Shown piece by piece: positions 15,329 to 18,839 of a stretch of 18,839 bases of DNA. How positions within the stretch are numbered: position 1 is the first letter of the stretch; each line of letters begins with the position of its first letter. The notes below the pieces were generated by a model, which did no database searches, was not told the DNA's origin, and saw only the letters and a list, made by a program, of their open reading frames with translations. The position numbers and the translations under genes are program-made. Source of the stretch: JAKAXG01 sp035702985 (GTDB lineage Bacteria; Actinomycetota; Acidimicrobiia; Acidimicrobiales; Palsa-688); assembly GCA_035702985.1 (NCBI GenBank), contig DASSZD010000082.1:1-18839 (forward strand), in the 5' to 3' direction.

Positions 15329-15357
15329 CTAAAGGCGACGCACGCCGCTACCGAAGC
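15329..15357 (+). promoter_or_regulatory. Probable sigma-28/WhiG-type promoter of fliC
   Basis: CTAAAG (15329-15334), 15 bases, then ACCGAAGC (15350-15357). The hexamer contains the TAAA of the sigma-28 class; the second block keeps only the CCGA core. The spacing is exactly that of the other three candidates. It lies in the 248-base divergent gap between the GT2-GT2-TPR gene and fliC. Transcription would begin near 15364, leaving a leader of about 77 bases. Confidence 0.6.
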
Positions 15358-15440
15358 TGAAATCGCCCATCAAAACCGAGTCGATCGGTGGGCACCTATA
15401 CGGGCCCGAAGGAGTCGGGTCCGGCTCCAAGGAGGAACGG

Positions 15441-16265
15441 ATGTCTTCTCTCGTAGTCAACAACAACCTTCAGGCACTCAACGCCTACAACAACCTGAAC
15501 CAGACGGATCAGGCCATGACCAAGGCCATATCCGAGCTGTCGTCCGGGCTGCAGATCCAGACTGCCGCTGACAACCCGGCCGGCTATGTCATCGCCGAGG
15601 GTCTCCAGGCCCAGTCGAACGGTTACACCCAGGCCATCAGCAATGCCCAGAACGGCGTGTCGCTGATCCAGACGGCCAGCGGCGCCCTCAACCAGGTGGC
15701 GTCGATCCTGCAGACCATGAACTCGCTGGCCCTGAGCTCCGCCAACGGCGCGACCAACGACACCCAGTCGCTGAACGCCAACGACCAGGAGTTCCAGGCG
15801 CTGGTCAGCCAGATCAACCAGATCGCCGACACCACCCAGTTCGGCACCACCAAGCTGCTCGACGGCAACTTCTCCAACCAGGTGCTCCAGGTCGGGGCGT
15901 TCGCCACCAACCAGCTGCAGCTCAGCATCTCCGGGGCGTCCGCCGGCGCTCTGAGCATCGCCGGTCTGCAGATCTCCACGTCCGCCCTGGCTTCGCAGGC
16001 CGTGGCGTCGATCCAGGCCGCCATCAACACGGTTGCGTCGATCGAGGCCAATGTGGGCGCCACGCAGAACCAGCTGAACGCCATCGTGGCCAACCTCACC
16101 GTCGGTCAGCAGAACCTGCAGGCCGCCTACTCGGGGCTGGTGGACGTCAACTTCGCCCAGGAGACGACGACCTACAGCACGGACCAGATCCTGATGCAGT
16201 CAGGCGTAGCCATGCTGAGTCAGGCTCAGCAGTCCCCGTCGATGGTGCTGAAGCTACTCCAGTAA
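15441..16265 (+). CDS. fliC: Flagellin (filament protein)
   Basis: 274 residues, a short flagellin with little or no exposed D2/D3 domain. The N-terminal D0/D1 signature is clear: VVNNNLQALNAYNNLNQTDQ, ELSSGLQIQTAADNPAGYVI, and NAQNGVSLIQTASGALNQV. The C-terminal partner helices are visible: ASIEANVGATQNQLNAIVAN and STDQILMQSGVAMLSQAQQS, ending VLKLLQ. It contains no arginine, cysteine, histidine or tryptophan, only three lysines and 13 acidic residues. The usual Arg of 'LSSGLRI' and of the C-terminal 'QNR' are both Gln. The start ATG has a strong AAGGAGG five bases upstream (15429-15435). A terminator follows at once, fitting very high expression. The neighbouring glycosyltransferase genes make it the likely glycosylation target. 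Confidence 0.96.
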   Translation: MSSLVVNNNLQALNAYNNLNQTDQAMTKAISELSSGLQIQTAADNPAGYVIAEGLQAQSNGYTQAISNAQNGVSLIQTASGALNQVASILQTMNSLALSSANGATNDTQSLNANDQEFQALVSQINQIADTTQFGTTKLLDGNFSNQVLQVGAFATNQLQLSISGASAGALSIAGLQISTSALASQAVASIQAAINTVASIEANVGATQNQLNAIVANLTVGQQNLQAAYSGLVDVNFAQETTTYSTDQILMQSGVAMLSQAQQSPSMVLKLLQ

Positions 16266-16288
16266 CCGTTCCAGGACGAGCGAAGACC

Positions 16289-16321
16289 AGGCCGGTCCCG
16301 GGTCAGCCGGGACCGGCCTTT
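16289..16321 (+). terminator. Intrinsic terminator after fliC
   Basis: A perfect 13-bp stem (16289-16301 pairing with 16307-16319) with a 5-base loop GTCAG, followed by TTTCGCTCTT. The U tract is short and interrupted, so some read-through into fliD, which starts 37 bases after the stem-loop, is likely. No separate promoter is evident in the 92 bases between fliC and fliD. Confidence 0.85.
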
Positions 16322-16357
16322 CGCTCTTGGTCAGAGACGAAAGGAGGGTAGAGGTTC

Positions 16358-18839
16358 ATGTCACTTAGCTCCTCGGGGACCAGCGGGACCCCGCCGGTGG
16401 TGTCGTACGGGATGGTCTCGGGCATCAACACCCAGCAGATCATCCAGGCGGAGCTGCAGCCGTTCGAGATCCCCATCAACAGCCTGCAGGCCGAGCAGTC
16501 GACGCTCACGGCGAACATCGGCGATTACCAACAGATCTCCTCGGACATGGTCGCCATGAAGAGCGCGGCGGACACGCTGGCCCGCAGCAGCGGCTGGAAC
16601 GCCCGTAGCGCAACCTCCTCCGACTCGGGGGTGGCCACCGCCACGGCAGCAGCCGGTACGCCCCTCGGATCGGTCCAGTTCAGCGTCCTGCAGCTGGCCG
16701 CAGCCAACTCGCTGGTCTCGTCGGGCACGGCGTCTTCCACCTCCCAGATCATCACCGGCTCGTCGAGCCTGCTGCTGTCGGAGGGGGCCAGCCAACTGGG
16801 GTTCGCCACCCTCTCGGCCGGCACCGGAGTGGCCATGGGCGACCATACCGTCTCGGTCACACAGTCCTCGCAGGCGGCCACCCTGGCGGGCAACACGGAC
16901 CTGCAGTCCCAGACGTCCGGCATCAACATCACCAGCGGCAGCAACGACACCCTCAACGTGACCGTGGGCACCACCGCCTACAGTCTGGTCCTGGCCGGGA
17001 GCCCCGCCGGCGGCTACAGCGGCTCCCAACTGCTCAGCGCAGTCAACTCGGCGATCAGCGCGGCCGGGGCGGCGGGGGTCCTACAAGCCGGCTACGACAG
17101 CTCCGGTCATCTGGTTCTGGCCACCGTCGACCAGGGATCCACCCAGAGCCTTCAGATCAACAACGGCAGCGCCCTGTCCACCCTGGGACTGTCAGCCGGT
17201 ACGGCCACCGGAGTGGACGCCGTGGTCAACGTGGACGGCACCGCCAACACCATCTCCACCGTGGCGCCGGGGGCGGCCCTGACCCTCAACGGACCCGCCG
17301 GCGAGACGATTTCCGCCACCCTGGGGGGATCGTCTGGAGCGGCCGCGGTGGGAAGCTCGCTCATCACGGCTGGTTCGGTCACCGCCCACCAGGTGTCAAC
17401 CGGCAGCGGGTCGCTGTCTGACGTGGTCAACGCCATCAACTCAGCGGGAGCAGGCATGGTGGCGTCGGCGGTCCAGACCGGGACCAACCAGTACGTGCTC
17501 CAGGTCTCCTCGTCCAGCACGGGTACCGGAGGGGATCTGTCCATCGACCCCACCGCCTTCGCCGGCTCCCCCCTGGGATCGTTGAAGACCGCAGTAGCGG
17601 GCCAGGACGGCGAGATCCAGGTAGGCGGTCCCGGTGGCTACACGATCTCCTCCCAGAACAACACTTTCACCGGGCTGCTACCGGGCCTCAGCATCACTGC
17701 CCAGCAGGTGAGCAGCAACCCGGTGACGGTCACGGTCGGTTCGGACGCTTCGGCCATCGCCGGCAGCGTCAAGAGCCTGGTCGACGATGCCAACACCGTC
17801 CTGTCGGACATCCAGAAGTACGCCGGCTACAACCAGGCCACCAAGAAGGGCGGCCCTCTCATGGGATCGGCCATCCTTCAAGGCCTCACCAACTCGGTGC
17901 TGGGTGCCTTCGCTTCGGCGGTGGGGACCTCGAATGTGGGGAGCGCAGCCAGCGTCGGGATCAAGATCGACAACGGGCAGATCAGCTTCGACCAGACGGC
18001 CTTCCAGAGCGCCTTCAACGCCGATCCCAGCCAGGTCCAGAACCTGTTCACCCAGGGCGCGGGCTTCACCCCGAACTCGGCGGCCTACACCGGCCAGGTC
18101 CAGTTCAGCTACGCCAGCAACACCACGGCGGCCGGCTCGTACGACGTGAGCATCAGCCAGGCGGCGACCCAGGCCAGCGCATCCGGGTCGACCCTGTCCA
18201 CCGGTTCGGTGGGGTCCGGGGAGACGCTGAACATCGCCATGGGATCGACCAGCGCCACGTTCACCACCTCGTCGGGGCAATCCCTGGCCAGCATCGCCAG
18301 CGGACTCAACTCGGCCTTCGCGGCCCAGGGAATGGGACTGACCGCCCGCGTGAACGGCAACGCCCTCCAGTTGATCGCGTCCGGTTACGGGTCGGCGTCG
18401 TCGTTCACCGTCACCAGTTCCAACCCGGCCGCGGCCGGCTCGCTGGGCCTGACCGGCGGAGCGGCGTCGCAGACATTCTCCGGGATGGACGTGGCCGGGA
18501 CCATCAACGGTGTGGCAGCCACCGGAAGCGGACAGTTCCTCAGTGCCCCGGTCGACGACCCCACCCTGGGGGGTCTGTCGCTGCAGGTGACCGCTACCAG
18601 CGCCGGCGACCTGGGGACCGTCAAGTACGCCCCCGGCCTGGCCCAGGCGTTGTCCAACCTGGCCTATCAGAGCGCCGACCCGGTGCATGGATCCATCACC
18701 CAGACGGTCCAGGGGCTGCAGAACCAGAACGTCTCGATAACTCCCCAGATCCAGATGTACCAGACCATCGTGGACGAGCAGCAGAAGCTGCTCATGGCCA
18801 AGTACGCCACCATGGAGGCCACCCTGGGGGGACTCAAGA
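16358..18839 (+). CDS. fliD: Flagellar filament cap protein FliD (HAP2), 3' end outside the window
   Basis: At least 827 residues, still open at the edge (translated by eye from ATG 16358, which has AAGGAGG ten bases upstream). The N-terminal FliD domain is clear: VVSYGMVSGINTQQIIQAEL, then INSLQAEQSTLTANIGDYQQ. Hook-IN-like repeats follow over about 190-390 (for example GSGSLSDVVNAINSAGAG). The FliD C-terminal domain begins about residue 400 (GLLPGLSITAQQVSSNPVTV, then SVKSLVDDANTVLSDIQKYA). It is interrupted at about 575-755 by more Ser/Thr/Gly-rich beta repeats, and resumes with a coiled-coil end (VQGLQNQNVSITPQIQMYQT, then VDEQQKLLMAKYATMEATL). FliD caps the growing filament and folds flagellin. 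It is long for the family (often 450-680 residues). Only about three arginines and no cysteine are present. Confidence 0.93.
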   Translation, partial: MSLSSSGTSGTPPVVSYGMVSGINTQQIIQAELQPFEIPINSLQAEQSTLTANIGDYQQISSDMVAMKSAADTLARSSGWNARSATSSDSGVATATAAAGTPLGSVQFSVLQLAAANSLVSSGTASSTSQIITGSSSLLLSEGASQLGFATLSAGTGVAMGDHTVSVTQSSQAATLAGNTDLQSQTSGINITSGSNDTLNVTVGTTAYSLVLAGSPAGGYSGSQLLSAVNSAISAAGAAGVLQAGYDSSGHLVLATVDQGSTQSLQINNGSALSTLGLSAGTATGVDAVVNVDGTANTISTVAPGAALTLNGPAGETISATLGGSSGAAAVGSSLITAGSVTAHQVSTGSGSLSDVVNAINSAGAGMVASAVQTGTNQYVLQVSSSSTGTGGDLSIDPTAFAGSPLGSLKTAVAGQDGEIQVGGPGGYTISSQNNTFTGLLPGLSITAQQVSSNPVTVTVGSDASAIAGSVKSLVDDANTVLSDIQKYAGYNQATKKGGPLMGSAILQGLTNSVLGAFASAVGTSNVGSAASVGIKIDNGQISFDQTAFQSAFNADPSQVQNLFTQGAGFTPNSAAYTGQVQFSYASNTTAAGSYDVSISQAATQASASGSTLSTGSVGSGETLNIAMGSTSATFTTSSGQSLASIASGLNSAFAAQGMGLTARVNGNALQLIASGYGSASSFTVTSSNPAAAGSLGLTGGAASQTFSGMDVAGTINGVAATGSGQFLSAPVDDPTLGGLSLQVTATSAGDLGTVKYAPGLAQALSNLAYQSADPVHGSITQTVQGLQNQNVSITPQIQMYQTIVDEQQKLLMAKYATMEATLGGLK

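Noticed and set aside
13051..15360. 769-residue plus-strand frame opposite the GT2-GT2-TPR gene
   Set aside because: Antisense shadow; it would also run through the proposed fliC promoter and lacks any domain.
17678..18688. Minus-strand frame opposite fliD
   Set aside because: Gly/Arg/Val-rich shadow of the fliD repeats; no start signal.

Overview
The window is a GC-rich flagellar locus, almost certainly from an actinobacterium. The grounds are dense coding, many GTG starts, ATGA/GTGA gene overlaps and actinobacterial-looking flagellar proteins. A deep lineage such as Acidimicrobiia is a guess; there is no rRNA or other taxonomic marker here. No mobile element, tRNA, CRISPR array or complete insertion sequence was seen.

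Layout. (1) Positions 1-4436, minus strand: one operon transcribed from about 4400 downwards, flbD-motA-motB-fliL-flgN-flgK-flgL (flgL runs off the left edge). It pairs the stator (MotA/MotB/FliL) with the hook-filament junction proteins and their chaperone. (2) 4493-8950, minus strand: flhA (export gate), a long FlhF-like protein whose GTP-binding motifs are missing, and a 92-residue two-helix membrane protein where flhG would usually be found. (3) 9013-15192: a block of three sugar-transfer genes, each a fusion. They are a methyltransferase-GT2 protein (plus strand), a tandem GT4-GT4 protein and a GT2-GT2-TPR protein (both minus strand, overlapping by 4 bp). (4) 15329-18839, plus strand: flagellin fliC, a strong terminator, then the filament cap gene fliD, which is still open at the right edge.

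How it fits together. The glycosyltransferase block sits directly between the export gate and the flagellin, so the simplest reading is a flagellin glycosylation module: five glycosyltransferase domains and one methyltransferase domain on three polypeptides. The flagellin contains no arginine at all and only three lysines, and is rich in Ser/Thr/Asn/Gln.

Regulation. Four of the intergenic start regions (flbD, flhA, the methyltransferase-GT2 gene and fliC) carry the same two-block element: a CTMAAG-like hexamer, exactly 15 bases, then [A/G]CCGA plus three bases. It resembles the sigma-28/WhiG promoter class. It appears to tie motor, export, glycosylation and filament genes to one sigma factor, and it also helps to settle start codons: the flbD start at 4360 and a nearly leaderless GTG start at 9051.
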